DNA of 64,000 nt. Origin: Streptomyces sp. NBC_01304 (GTDB lineage Bacteria > Actinomycetota > Actinomycetes > Streptomycetales > Streptomycetaceae). The position numbers were made by a program, and so were the translations under genes. The DNA is taken from contig NZ_CP109055.1 of assembly GCF_035975855.1 (NCBI RefSeq), positions 1,488,001-1,552,000 on the forward strand. The letters run 5' to 3'. Position 1 is the first letter of the stretch; each line of letters begins with the position of its first letter. This document shows, piece after piece, positions 51,587-59,589 of the stretch. A model generated the notes under the pieces. It worked only from the letters and a program-made list of their open reading frames with translations, was not told the origin of the DNA and ran no database searches.

Positions 51587-51867
51587 GCAAAGGACCAGAG
51601 GCCGGGCCTTGGCGACCCGGCCGAGTCATAGCGTGCGCCCAGGATGACGTCGACCACGGGCGGCACCAACGTAACGAGGAGCCAAAGGAGAAGACGCCAG
51701 CAGCCTCAGGCCCATCGGGGTCGCCCGCGACTACGGAACGTCGGCTCCTTCGCCCCCTCCGAGTCTGGTGACGCCCCTTTCCGTACGACGGCTCGTAGCA
51801 CCGGGCGTCATGCCGCATCAGGAAGCGGCGCGCGGCAGTCGTGCGGCGCGGACCTCACCGATCTCGA

Positions 51868-52218
51868 TCAACAGGCGGCCCCCGGCCCCGTCAGAGGTGC
51901 CCCCAAAGGGCTGCCCCACAGTTCTCGCGGATCAGGTGGATTCGGGTCAGACTCGCGCAGCACGGCATGGCGTTCACCGAGGATCTGGCCGACCGTGGTG
52001 ATGAGTTCGCCGAGCAGTGCGTCGGCTTCCTCGACGGCCAACCGTGGTGCATCCACGAAGCCGTTGACGGCGTGCTGGAGGCGCAGCTGCAGCTTGTCAC
52101 GCTCGCCCGGCGGGAGTGCCGTGCCGGGCTCCGGCAGGCGGGTGGGCCGGCGGGGCTCGGACAGCGACATGGGTTCTTGGGGATCGGGCCTGCGCGCGGG
52201 TTGCTGGGCTTCGGTCAC
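51868..52218 (-). CDS. Hypothetical protein, second gene of membrane-anchored pair
   Basis: 116-residue soluble protein. The N terminus is Pro/Arg-rich. The central part (LQLRLQHAVNGFVDAPRLAV, then EEADALLGELITTVGQILGE) is predicted helical and looks conserved. Its ATG overlaps the stop of the membrane-anchored protein upstream (ATGA), so the two are coupled and may interact. No known family recognised. Confidence 0.65.
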   Translation of the reverse strand: MTEAQQPARRPDPQEPMSLSEPRRPTRLPEPGTALPPGERDKLQLRLQHAVNGFVDAPRLAVEEADALLGELITTVGQILGERHAVLRESDPNPPDPRELWGSPLGAPLTGPGAAC

Positions 52219-52844
52219 GGCGTGCTCCCTCGGCTGGCGTCGCGGCGCCGCAAGGTCCCCCAGGGGCGCCGCTCGGGCTCGTCACTGTGCTGTGAGCACG
52301 CGGCGCCGGGCCGTTCTCCGGCAAGGTCGTCGTAGAAGGCGCGGGCGTGCACGAAGAGGTCGCGCAGGTCCTCCGTCCTGCTCTTGCCTGCATCGGAGTG
52401 GTGGACGGCCGCGTGCAGGCGGCGGTAGCTCTCCAGGTGCTGCGGGTGGTGCACCGAGAGCGCGGCGAGCTGCTCCCGGTACGGTTCGGCCGGGAAGCCG
52501 CGCTCCTGCGCGAGCCCCCCGATCACCCCGTCGGCATGGGCCGCCGCCTTGGCGGGGGCGTCGACGAACTCCTCCTGGGCATAGGACCATTCGGCGGCGT
52601 ACTGGTCGTACGCCTCGGCCGTCAGCGGGTGGACCTTCAGGTCACCGTGGCGGTGGACCCGGCCGTCCAGGTCCTTCTTGGCCGCCTTGGTGTCACCGTC
52701 GTACTGGGCCACGGTCCGCTCGTACTCCGGGCCGAAGCGATGGCGCAGGCCGCTGGCGCCCTCGCCCGCGAGGAACTTGGCGGCGAGCAGTCCGGCGATG
52801 AGGATCACCACCACGAGCAGGGCGATGAGGAAACCGGTGGACAT
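52215..52844 (-). CDS. Membrane-anchored helical protein of unknown function
   Basis: 209-residue protein. An N-terminal membrane anchor (MSTGFLIALLVVVILIAGLLAA) is followed by a long charged helical cytoplasmic or exported domain (LRHRFGPEYERTVAQYDGDTK). This type of actinobacterial secreted/anchored helical protein recurs in stress regions. GGAAGG precedes the ATG at 52844. Divergent from the GNAT-like gene at 53133. Confidence 0.7.
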   Translation of the reverse strand: MSTGFLIALLVVVILIAGLLAAKFLAGEGASGLRHRFGPEYERTVAQYDGDTKAAKKDLDGRVHRHGDLKVHPLTAEAYDQYAAEWSYAQEEFVDAPAKAAAHADGVIGGLAQERGFPAEPYREQLAALSVHHPQHLESYRRLHAAVHHSDAGKSRTEDLRDLFVHARAFYDDLAGERPGAACSQHSDEPERRPWGTLRRRDASRGSTP

Positions 52845-53023
52845 GGTGTGCCTTCCGGTGGATGAGCCCACACTTGGGGCTGTGCGTGGCCGGGTAGCCG
52901 CGGGCAGCGGCACCAAACGGAACGACCTGGCGGAGGTCCCGTACGGCATCCGCATGACACCGGGGCGAGGGCTGCGCGCAACCCGCCGGCCTCGTGCCTC
53001 CAACCGGCCGGGGCCTCGGCTTC

Positions 53024-53068
53024 GGTCCGGAGCTATGCTGGTGAGAGACGTCCCAGTCCCCGGCGGCG
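53024..53068 (+). promoter_or_regulatory. Promoter-like element shared with 48103-48147 (copy 2)
   Basis: Contains GGTCCGG, GCTATGCTG, GAGACGTCCCAG and CCCCGGCGGC, matching copy 1 in order and spacing, and lies about 65 bp before the GNAT-like gene start at 53133. Together the copies suggest one regulator or sigma factor for both operons. Confidence 0.5.
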
Positions 53069-53132
53069 CAGGGCCAGTTGGCCACGATCATTGCCCCGTA
53101 CGTCCACCCGGTCTTCTGAACCGAGGCGTCCC

Positions 53133-53786
53133 ATGCGCATTCCGCCGCACCCCGACGAAGCCGAAGAGTCACAGCCGTCCCCGATGGACACCGTGCGGCT
53201 ACGCAGACTGAACCGCTGGCAGGCCGAGGACCTCCGGGAGGACCTCGCAGACCTGTATGTGGAGTCCTCGACCACCCGGCCCGGCGAAGAGTTCCGCGGC
53301 CGACAGGAGTTCTTGCACCGCCTGGCGGACAACGTACAGATGCCCGGATTCGTCATGCTGATCGCGGAGGCGCAGTCCGTGGTGGGCTGCGCCTACGGAT
53401 TCCCTGTCGTGCGCGACGGCTCCTGGTGGCAGGGGTTCGACGGGCCGCTGCCGCAGAACATCGAGCAACTGACCGCGTCCGGGCATGTTTTCGCGATCAC
53501 CGAAGTCGTCGTTCACCCGCATGGGCAGCATCGCGGTCTCGCGCGTCGGCTGCAGGAGCGGCTGCTCGCCGACCACCAGGCATCCCTCGGCATCACCTCG
53601 GTGGACCGGTCTGATCGCACCGCCTGCGCGGCCCTTCAGTCCTGGGGCTGGCAGGACGTCGGAGAGATCCGCCGGGAACCGCCCGGCGCCACCGCCCTGC
53701 GGGTCCTGGTGCTTCCGCTCGGCGAGCGCACGGCAGAGCATCCGGACGGCCTCGCGCACAACGACCGCACCCAACGGCCCGAATAG
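53133..53786 (+). CDS. GNAT-like acetyltransferase paralogue B
   Basis: 217-residue paralogue of the protein at 48808. It has RLRRLNRWQAEDLREDLADL, GFVMLIAEAQSVVGCAYGFP, FAITEVVVHPHGQHRGLARR with a canonical R/Q-x-x-G-x-G/A-like acetyl-CoA loop, and LQERLLADHQASLGITSV. The loop here is better preserved than in paralogue A, so this copy is more likely active. It is followed by the SpoIIE-type phosphatase. Confidence 0.76.
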   Translation: MRIPPHPDEAEESQPSPMDTVRLRRLNRWQAEDLREDLADLYVESSTTRPGEEFRGRQEFLHRLADNVQMPGFVMLIAEAQSVVGCAYGFPVVRDGSWWQGFDGPLPQNIEQLTASGHVFAITEVVVHPHGQHRGLARRLQERLLADHQASLGITSVDRSDRTACAALQSWGWQDVGEIRREPPGATALRVLVLPLGERTAEHPDGLAHNDRTQRPE

Positions 53787-53841
53787 TCGGCAGAGTTGGC
53801 AGCCCAGCACGGCTCGGACCCGATGGGAGCGGACGAGGCGC

Positions 53842-55248
53842 ATGGAGTGGTCGCCCAAGCTGGAGGCACGGCGGATCGCGGCAGTGCGCCGGTACGACAT
53901 CCTGGACACCCCGCCCGACGGGGCGTTCGACCGGATCGCCGCACTGGCCGCGCGCCTCTTCGACGCACCGGCGGCGACGGTGACGATCGTGGACACCGAT
54001 CGGGTCTGGTTCAAGGCCGTGTACGGACTGGCGGGCGTCACCCAGACCGGCCGGGATCCAGGGCTGAGCACCTCGGCGATGCTCGCCGACGACATCCTGA
54101 TCGTCCCCGATGCGCTGGCTGATCCGCTGGCCCACACCCACCCCCTGGTGACCGGGCCGACGCGGGTACGTTTCTACGCCGCCGCCCCCATCATCACCAG
54201 CGACGGATACCGCCTCGGCACCGTCGACGTCCTGGACACCGAGCCCCGCCGGATCACTGCCGACCAGGCCGGCGCCCTGGCGGATCTGGCCGCGCTGGTG
54301 ATGGACGAGCTGGAACTGCGGCTGTCCGCGATGCAGATGCTGCGGGTGGAACGCGAGCTACTGGCGGTCGAGCACGCTGCGCGTGAGCGGACCGAGCGCG
54401 ACCGGGCGGAGATCGCCGCGTTCGCCTCCACCCTGCAGCGCACCCTGTTGCCTCCCGCCCTGCCGGAGGTGCCGGGGCTCGAGGCGGCCTGCCACTACAC
54501 CACCGCCTCGGTCCACGACGTGGGCGGCGACTTCTACGACGTCTTCCCGCTGGACGCGCGGCGCTGGGCGTTCTTCCTCGGCGATGTCAGCGGCCGTGGC
54601 GCACCGGCCGCCGCGGTCACCTCGCTGATCCGCTACACCCTGCGCTCCACCGCCCTGCTGGAACCCGACCCCCGCGCCGTCCTGCGGACGCTGAACGCCA
54701 CCCTGCTGCTCGACCCGGACGACGGCAGCCGCTTCTGCACCCTCACCTTCGGCACCCTGGCCGCCGACCCCGCGGGCGGCTTCGCCCTCACTCTGACCGG
54801 CGGCGGCCACCTCCCGGCCTACCACCTGCGCCCGCCTCTCTACGGCGGACCCGCACCGGCCGCCGCCCGCGCCGAGCCCGTGAACCTGCCCGGCGGAATG
54901 CTCGTCGGCGCCCTGGCCCAGGCAGACTTCACCTGCCGCAGTTTGCGCCTCGCTCCCGGCGAGGCGCTGTTCCTCTACAGCGACGGTCTCATCAAGGCCC
55001 GAACATCCCACGGCGCCCGGTTCGGCGAGACCGGATTGGCCGCCCACCTCAGTCACCATGCCGCGACCCGTCCGGCCATCGGCGCCTCGGCAATCATCAA
55101 CGACCTCACCGCGTTGCTCGGTACGTTTCCCGCCGGCCCAGCCGACGACGTCGCCCTGCTCGCCCTCAGCGCCACCCCTACCACCCCGGCCACAGCGCCT
55201 TCCGGCGCGTCGGGCACCGCCCACACCAGCCTGCCCCGTCCCACGTGA
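53842..55248 (+). CDS. GAF-domain SpoIIE-type PP2C phosphatase
   Basis: 468-residue protein. A GAF domain (YDILDTPPDGAFDRIAALAA; FYAAAPIITSDGYRLGTVDV) leads through a coiled coil (ERELLAVEHAARERTERDRA) to a PP2C_SIG phosphatase with metal-binding aspartates in VHDVGGDFYDVF, FFLGDVSGRG and C-terminal PADDVALLAL. Such phosphatases dephosphorylate STAS antagonists and so switch on alternative sigma factors; two STAS proteins are encoded nearby. No anti-sigma kinase domain is fused to it. A hairpin follows. Confidence 0.88.
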   Translation: MEWSPKLEARRIAAVRRYDILDTPPDGAFDRIAALAARLFDAPAATVTIVDTDRVWFKAVYGLAGVTQTGRDPGLSTSAMLADDILIVPDALADPLAHTHPLVTGPTRVRFYAAAPIITSDGYRLGTVDVLDTEPRRITADQAGALADLAALVMDELELRLSAMQMLRVERELLAVEHAARERTERDRAEIAAFASTLQRTLLPPALPEVPGLEAACHYTTASVHDVGGDFYDVFPLDARRWAFFLGDVSGRGAPAAAVTSLIRYTLRSTALLEPDPRAVLRTLNATLLLDPDDGSRFCTLTFGTLAADPAGGFALTLTGGGHLPAYHLRPPLYGGPAPAAARAEPVNLPGGMLVGALAQADFTCRSLRLAPGEALFLYSDGLIKARTSHGARFGETGLAAHLSHHAATRPAIGASAIINDLTALLGTFPAGPADDVALLALSATPTTPATAPSGASGTAHTSLPRPT

Positions 55249-55340
55249 GCGGACCGGACCGCCAAGGGCTGTCCGGCCTGTGTTTGGGGTGCATCAGGCG
55301 GGCTACCCGAGGAGAGCGTCCGTCGGCCGGCCAGGACGAA

Positions 55341-55375
55341 GGCACCGGAGAGTTGAGTTCACAGCTTCCGGTGCC
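55341..55375. terminator. Bidirectional hairpin terminator
   Basis: Perfect 9-bp stem GGCACCGGA / TCCGGTGCC around a 17-base loop between the convergent phosphatase and ANTAR genes. Confidence 0.65.
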
Positions 55376-55427
55376 GCCCGTTGGTCTCGTTCCGCTCCCA
55401 CTCGCAGGGCGCTGTTGCCGGTCACAG

Positions 55428-55781
55428 TCAGCCGGCCGCGTGCAGGCGCCGCAGTGCACCGCGCAGCTCGCGTTGCATGTGTTCCGGAAGCGCCTCATCG
55501 TCGGCCGTGGCGACCAGGGCGGCCGCCACGACCCGGAGTTTGACGTTGCAGTGCTGCGAGACGTCCACCAGCAGGCCCCAGGCCCGCTCACTGGAACACG
55601 GCGCCACGACCATCACCATGCCGCGCGCCTGGTCGATCACGGAGCGGCTGGTCAGGGCGCGGCTCAATTGGTCATTCTGGGCGCGTAGTTCGGCAACCTC
55701 CGTCGCCAAATCCAGTTCCTCCTCCAAAAGCCCGGCACTCACTTCCTGCCGGGCTTCCTGGACCGTGATCGCCTGCTGCAT
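55428..55781 (-). CDS. Stand-alone ANTAR-domain protein
   Basis: 117-residue protein. An N-terminal helix (LDLATEVAELRAQNDQLSRA) leads into an ANTAR domain (LTSRSVIDQARGMVMVVAPC; GLLVDVSQHCNVKLRVVAAA). There is no GAF or receiver input domain. Similar in length and layout to the protein at 56219, with a PRC-barrel gene between them. GAGGG precedes the ATG. Confidence 0.8.
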   Translation of the reverse strand: MQQAITVQEARQEVSAGLLEEELDLATEVAELRAQNDQLSRALTSRSVIDQARGMVMVVAPCSSERAWGLLVDVSQHCNVKLRVVAAALVATADDEALPEHMQRELRGALRRLHAAG

Positions 55782-55817
55782 GGCGCATCCCTCATCACGC
55801 AGGTGGTCAGCGAGTGA

Positions 55818-56174
55818 TCAGCGGCGGGCAAGTTGTCGCTCGCCGCCCGCGCCGGGCTGGTAGGTGAGGCCGTAGTGCTGGAAGATCGCTGCTTCTTGCT
55901 CGGCAGGCAGGATGTCGTCCGTACCGATCGAAGGAGCTTTGCGCACCAAGGATTTGACGTACCGCACCTGCAGGCGGTCGGGTCCTGCGACGGCGTCGTC
56001 GAGAGGCACGAAGAGCAGCCGGTGGCGGGTCGGCAGTCCGGTCCGCACGGTGGCCATGGCGGGCTCGTCGGTGGTGGTGTCCACATAGACCGCTTCGAGT
56101 ACACCGATCTTGTGTCCCTCGGTGTCCACGACGTCGCAGTCACGCCACTCGCGGATGTCAGCTGTACGGATCAT
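55818..56174 (-). CDS. PRC-barrel domain protein
   Basis: 118-residue protein with a PRC-barrel core: REWRDCDVVDTEGHKIGVLE, AVYVDTTTDEPAMATVRTGL, and a C-terminal ILPAEQEAAIFQHYGL tail. PRC barrels are small adaptor domains found in RNA-processing and photosynthetic proteins; this soluble actinobacterial version has no known activity. It is placed between two ANTAR genes in one orientation. Confidence 0.8.
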   Translation of the reverse strand: MIRTADIREWRDCDVVDTEGHKIGVLEAVYVDTTTDEPAMATVRTGLPTRHRLLFVPLDDAVAGPDRLQVRYVKSLVRKAPSIGTDDILPAEQEAAIFQHYGLTYQPGAGGERQLARR

Positions 56175-56218
56175 GCTCTGGCCCTTCCGGGAGACTCGCC
56201 CGGCGTTCGGCGATACGG

Positions 56219-56578
56219 TCATCTGCGCTGTGCCGCGTGGAGTCGCCGCAGCGCCCTGCGCAGTGCTACGTGCAGTTCACGGGGCAGCTCCACCCCGTCC
56301 GAGGTCGCCACGAAAGCCGCGGCAACCTCGCGGAGCCTGAGGTCACACTGTCGTGAGACATCCACCAGCAGACTCCTTGCCTCCCCGCGGGAACACGGAG
56401 CCAGGGCCATCACCATGCCGCGCGCCTGGTCGATCACCACGTGGCCGGCCAGCGCCCGGCGCAGTGTGTCGTTCTCCACGCGCAGCATGGCAATGGCCGG
56501 CGCAAGCGCCGCATCGCCCCAGGCCACCTCGGCCTTCAAGGCCCATCGCTCTTCCTTGACCCTGACCGTTTGGTTCAT
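56219..56578 (-). CDS. Stand-alone ANTAR-domain protein
   Basis: 119-residue paralogue of the protein at 55428: IAMLRVENDTLRRALAGHVV, IDQARGMVMALAPCSRGEAR, LLVDVSRQCDLRLREVAAAF. The same domain-only layout and the shared phrase IDQARGMVM suggest duplication. It sits 44 bp upstream of the PRC-barrel gene. Confidence 0.8.
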   Translation of the reverse strand: MNQTVRVKEERWALKAEVAWGDAALAPAIAMLRVENDTLRRALAGHVVIDQARGMVMALAPCSRGEARSLLVDVSRQCDLRLREVAAAFVATSDGVELPRELHVALRRALRRLHAAQRR

Positions 56579-56587
56579 GACACCCGC

Positions 56588-56857
56588 CTAGCGATGGTGT
56601 TCGCGGTCGCGGCGGTCCTGACGCATCCAGCGTCCGCGGCGCTGGTGCCGGTAGCGGCGGGCCCAGCGGTCCTCACGGTCCCGGGAGTCCCGGTACTCCC
56701 CGTACGCGGAATCCTCACCGCGACGCCGGCGCCCCGGTCCGCGCCGGCCGTAGTGGACGTATCCGAAGATCAGCACGGCCCCGGCAAGCCACCACAGGGA
56801 GTTCACAAAGCCCAGACCGAACAGGGCAAGCGCGAGGATGGCGAACAAGAAGATCAC
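56588..56857 (-). CDS. Small membrane protein with charged tail
   Basis: 89-residue protein. Two membrane helices (VIFLFAILALALFGLGFVN; LWWLAGAVLIFGYVHYG) are followed by a strongly basic/acidic tail rich in Arg, Asp and Glu. This is a known style of small streptomycete membrane protein without assigned role. GTG at 56857 heads the run that continues into ANTAR-PRC-ANTAR. Confidence 0.65.
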   Translation of the reverse strand: MIFLFAILALALFGLGFVNSLWWLAGAVLIFGYVHYGRRGPGRRRRGEDSAYGEYRDSRDREDRWARRYRHQRRGRWMRQDRRDREHHR

Positions 56858-57264
56858 GGCGGGCCTCCCCGGCGCGAAGGGTCCCCCTGCGCGACGAAGT
56901 CGCGAGCGTGGGGGAGGTTGGTCGCTGCCGGGGACCAGGGCTTCACTCAACAGCGTAGTCCCGCCCGACGGTTGCAGATAGCGTCCAGCCTCAACGCGTA
57001 CGGCCCGGCGCAGATGGCCACTTGACGCCTGTCCAGGATCAACGCCGGGGACTAGTGTCACCCGTGCCGCCCCGGCCCCCGGCAGCGTCGAGAAGTCAGC
57101 GCGCTCCCCGTAGGGCGCCTCCTGCGCATCGGCTCCGGAATCCCACCGCGTCACGAGTGTGCCGGCCCGCCGTCGCCACGCGAGCCCGGCCCCGTCTCCA
57201 TGCGCCCCGTGCGGGCAACGATCCGTCGCCCGTCCCCTCGCCATGCCCGACAGCAGGCGGTGCC
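56858..57264. other. No gene recognised
   Basis: 407 bp divergent region between two tiny membrane-protein genes. It contains a GGGGACTAGTGTCACCC stretch faintly like the promoter elements at 48103 and 53024, but the match is too weak to call. Confidence 0.4.
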
Positions 57265-57465
57265 ATGTACGCGCTGGTCCTCCTCGTCCCCTTCATCCTG
57301 CTCGGCGCCGTGATGAGCCTGGCCTGGTGGGAGGACCGGATACTGCCTCCGACCGCGGCGACCGAAGCCCCCGCCGAGGCTCCATCCACCCCAGTAGCCG
57401 CACCTGATCACACCCAACCGCCCTATGGCACAGGCTCATTGACGGACGACGCCGCCGAGCCTTGA
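57265..57465 (+). CDS. Small membrane protein
   Basis: 66-residue protein with one N-terminal membrane helix (MYALVLLVPFILLGAVMSLA) followed by WWEDRILPP and a Pro/Ala/Thr-rich soluble tail. The ribosome site is weak. Homologous small proteins occur widely in Streptomyces, but no function is known. Confidence 0.6.
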   Translation: MYALVLLVPFILLGAVMSLAWWEDRILPPTAATEAPAEAPSTPVAAPDHTQPPYGTGSLTDDAAEP

Positions 57466-57514
57466 CCGCACCGCGGGTTCGCGGCCATGCCGATCCCTCG
57501 AGCCCAAAGCAAGA

Positions 57515-58246
57515 CTAGAACCCGTAATAGTCACTCAACCATGCCACAAGAATGGCAACAGGAACAGTTAGAATCAGAAGAACTATCGCCCCCATTAAAT
57601 TCGTCACCCAACCTACGTGGGCATGCATGACGACTTGCCGAATATCGCTACGGCTATACGGTATGACCTTCACCGCACGCTTTGAATTATCAATAGACTC
57701 CGAAACGAAGACCCCCGCACAGAGCAGGTAAGTCCAGAATAGAAATTCACGAGTCGGCCGTGGCACCCAACTTACATGCTGGCTCAATTCATATACCGCG
57801 TAGCCGACGAGGGAGATAGTATATTCTGGCGCCGGGAGAAATAGAGCCCCGAGGGCCATTCCTAGAATAAACAACGTAGTCCCGATGACGTCCAAGCTAG
57901 GGATGTACCATACCCGCCTTGCGGTGTCGAAAATATCTTTAACGCGATTCTTCAGGCAGGGGGCGACTCCTGCTGGGTAGTAGATAGAACCATTCTCAAA
58001 GTTTATAACAATGTTCGGGCCAACTGTCTCAAATTGCACTCTTTGAAGATCGGACCTGCGGGCTTTTTGAAGGTCCGCGACGGTAGCCGAAACCGTGTTT
58101 CCGCGAAATATGGTGACCCCCTGCGAGCACTGCGCTAGAAGATCATAAAGGTCTTCTAAATCCTCCAGCCACAGCCGCACGCCCGGGATCTCCACTACTT
58201 CGGGACCCTCCGGGGGTGGCGAGAAGAATTGCGGCGCGCCAGTCAT
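57515..58246 (-). CDS. Low-GC membrane protein of unknown function
   Basis: 243-residue protein. Residues 1-105 are soluble (WLEDLEDLYDLLAQCSQGVT; NIVINFENGSIYYPAG). Three to four membrane helices follow (VIGTTLFILGMALGALF; ISLVGYAVYEL; FLFWTYLLCAGVFV; MGAIVLLILTVPVAILVAWL). Base and codon use differ sharply from all neighbours, with many codons ending in A or T. This marks it as foreign DNA. ATG at 58246 has GGGGTGA upstream. I do not recognise the family. Confidence 0.75.
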   Translation of the reverse strand: MTGAPQFFSPPPEGPEVVEIPGVRLWLEDLEDLYDLLAQCSQGVTIFRGNTVSATVADLQKARRSDLQRVQFETVGPNIVINFENGSIYYPAGVAPCLKNRVKDIFDTARRVWYIPSLDVIGTTLFILGMALGALFLPAPEYTISLVGYAVYELSQHVSWVPRPTREFLFWTYLLCAGVFVSESIDNSKRAVKVIPYSRSDIRQVVMHAHVGWVTNLMGAIVLLILTVPVAILVAWLSDYYGF

Positions 58247-58667
58247 AAGCATTCACCCCATAACCCTCAATGCCCCCAGTCCAGATTGCCGTAAATAATC
58301 CTTGATCGCTAGAGCGAAGGAGTGCTGATGGCGATGTGATGGGCCCTGCGCGCCCTGGGGGCTTCTCGACCACCCCTGCGAGTGGTCGGGTGATCAGAAG
58401 TACAAATACCCAGGTCCCGGCAGTCGCCGGGCAACTACTTCGGACGCGTCGCCCTCCCTCTACACCCCGGCCAGTTGTGCGTCACTCACCGGGTGACCGA
58501 ACGCTTGGGCCTTCGCCCTCGCACCAAACAGGAAGTGCGGCAACGCACCATCGCTATCTCTGGTCATGCCAATTTAGGCCAAGCCGCGGCAAGACCCCCA
58601 GCGCGAAGAGAATCAAGAACCTTCTGGTACTTCGGTGAAGAAGCCAGGGAACTGCGACGGTCGTGGT
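58247..58667. other. No gene recognised
   Basis: 421 bp; the half nearest the low-GC gene keeps reduced GC. No convincing frame, tRNA or repeat. Confidence 0.4.
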
Positions 58668-59345
58668 CTACGGAAGCCGCCAGTCGACCGGCTCCGCGCC
58701 CTGCCGCACAAGGAGCTCGTTCACCTTGCTGAACGGCCGCGAGCCGAAGAAGCCGCGGTCCGCCGACATGGGCGAGGGATGCGAGGACTCCACCGCCGGC
58801 AGATCGCCGAGGAGCGGCCGCAGATTGCGGGCGTCCCGCCCCCACAGCACGGACACCAGCGGCTTGCCGCGTGCGGCGAGCGCGCTGATGGCCTGCTCGG
58901 TGACTTCCTCCCAGCCCTTGCCACGGTGCGCGCCCGGCTTGCGCGGAGCCGTGGTCAGCGCCCTGTTCAGCAACAGCACACCCTGCTCAGTCCACGGCGT
59001 CAGATCACCGTTGGAGGGCCGGGGCAAGCCTAGGTCCGAGTTCAGCTCCCGGTAGATGTTCTCCAAGCTGCCCGGCAGCGAACGCACATCAGGCGCGACA
59101 GCGAAGCTCAGCCCGATCGCCATGCCCGGCGTCGGGTAAGGATCCTGACCGACGATCAACACGCGTACGTCGTCAAACGGTTGCTGAAACGCCCGCAGGA
59201 CATTCGCCCCGGCCGGAAGATACGTCCGGCCCGCCGCCACCTCCGCACGGAGAAAGTCCCCCATGCCCGCAATGCGATCGGCCACCGGCTCCAGAGCCTT
59301 CGCCCAGCCGGCCTCAACAAGTTCGTGCAACGGTCGCGGTGCCAT
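58668..59345 (-). CDS. ung: Uracil-DNA glycosylase, complete
   Basis: 225-residue family-1 UDG that removes uracil from DNA at the first step of base-excision repair. The catalytic water-activating motif GQDPYP lies at 66-71, the uracil-binding LLNRALTT region at 125-132 and the leucine-loop HPSPMS at 189-194. All key parts are intact, unlike the split copy. Its N-terminal region is about 80% identical in DNA to the 5' fragment at 29652, whereas its 3' part contains a nearly identical tract with the fragment at 59590. It is inverted relative to both fragments. Confidence 0.93.
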   Translation of the reverse strand: MAPRPLHELVEAGWAKALEPVADRIAGMGDFLRAEVAAGRTYLPAGANVLRAFQQPFDDVRVLIVGQDPYPTPGMAIGLSFAVAPDVRSLPGSLENIYRELNSDLGLPRPSNGDLTPWTEQGVLLLNRALTTAPRKPGAHRGKGWEEVTEQAISALAARGKPLVSVLWGRDARNLRPLLGDLPAVESSHPSPMSADRGFFGSRPFSKVNELLVRQGAEPVDWRLP

Positions 59346-59422
59346 GCCGAGTCACTCTAGTGGTCCACACTGACAGCCCGTACAAGCAGGCAGGATCCCT
59401 GCATCCAGAGCACGACACGGCG

Positions 59423-59536
59423 CTAGTCTTCGTCCTCATCAAGGTCGTCAAGACGTGCGAGAAGCTCGTGCAGCCGGTCATCGGGGAGGAGGGGAGCCCG
59501 TTGCGCCCAGTGATCAAGCCACTCCGCCATAGCCAT
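59423..59536 (-). CDS. Possible small acidic protein
   Basis: 37-residue frame [20 protein letters not shown] followed by [17 protein letters not shown] and a stop. The composition is protein-like, amphipathic and acidic at the end. It lies between the complete ung and the ung 3' fragment, at the right island edge. It may be a real small gene or the tail of a lost one. Confidence 0.35.
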   Translation of the reverse strand: MAMAEWLDHWAQRAPLLPDDRLHELLARLDDLDEDED

Positions 59537-59589
59537 CATGCCTGGTCATCCAATCGACGCCGGAACCGAGAACTCGGAACTCCCGCACA

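Larger units (their letters stand above)
29820..59589. other. Accessory stress/dormancy island between two halves of ung
   Basis: This is the span between the last ung-like codon at 29819 and the first recognisable codon of the 3' fragment near 59590. It carries the DevS/DevR-like pair, universal stress proteins, phosphoketolase, STAS/ANTAR/SpoIIE regulators, many decayed genes and, at its right end, a low-GC gene and an intact inverted ung. No integrase, relaxase or phage gene was recognised, and no direct repeat was found at the two junctions. About 90 ung codons are missing, so simple site-specific integration does not explain it. Boundaries are inferred from the ung alignment only. Confidence 0.6.

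Noticed and set aside
51640..51720. Hydrophobic minus-strand peptide LLLWLLVTLVPPVVDVILGA
   Set aside because: Suggestive of a membrane protein remnant but no start, stop or homologue could be secured.
57036..57090. Third copy of the promoter-like element at 48103/53024
   Set aside because: Only a short GGGGACTAG-like match; order of the other blocks is not kept.
29820..59589. Integrative conjugative element or prophage
   Set aside because: No integrase, excisionase, FtsK-like transfer protein, relaxase or phage structural gene recognised.
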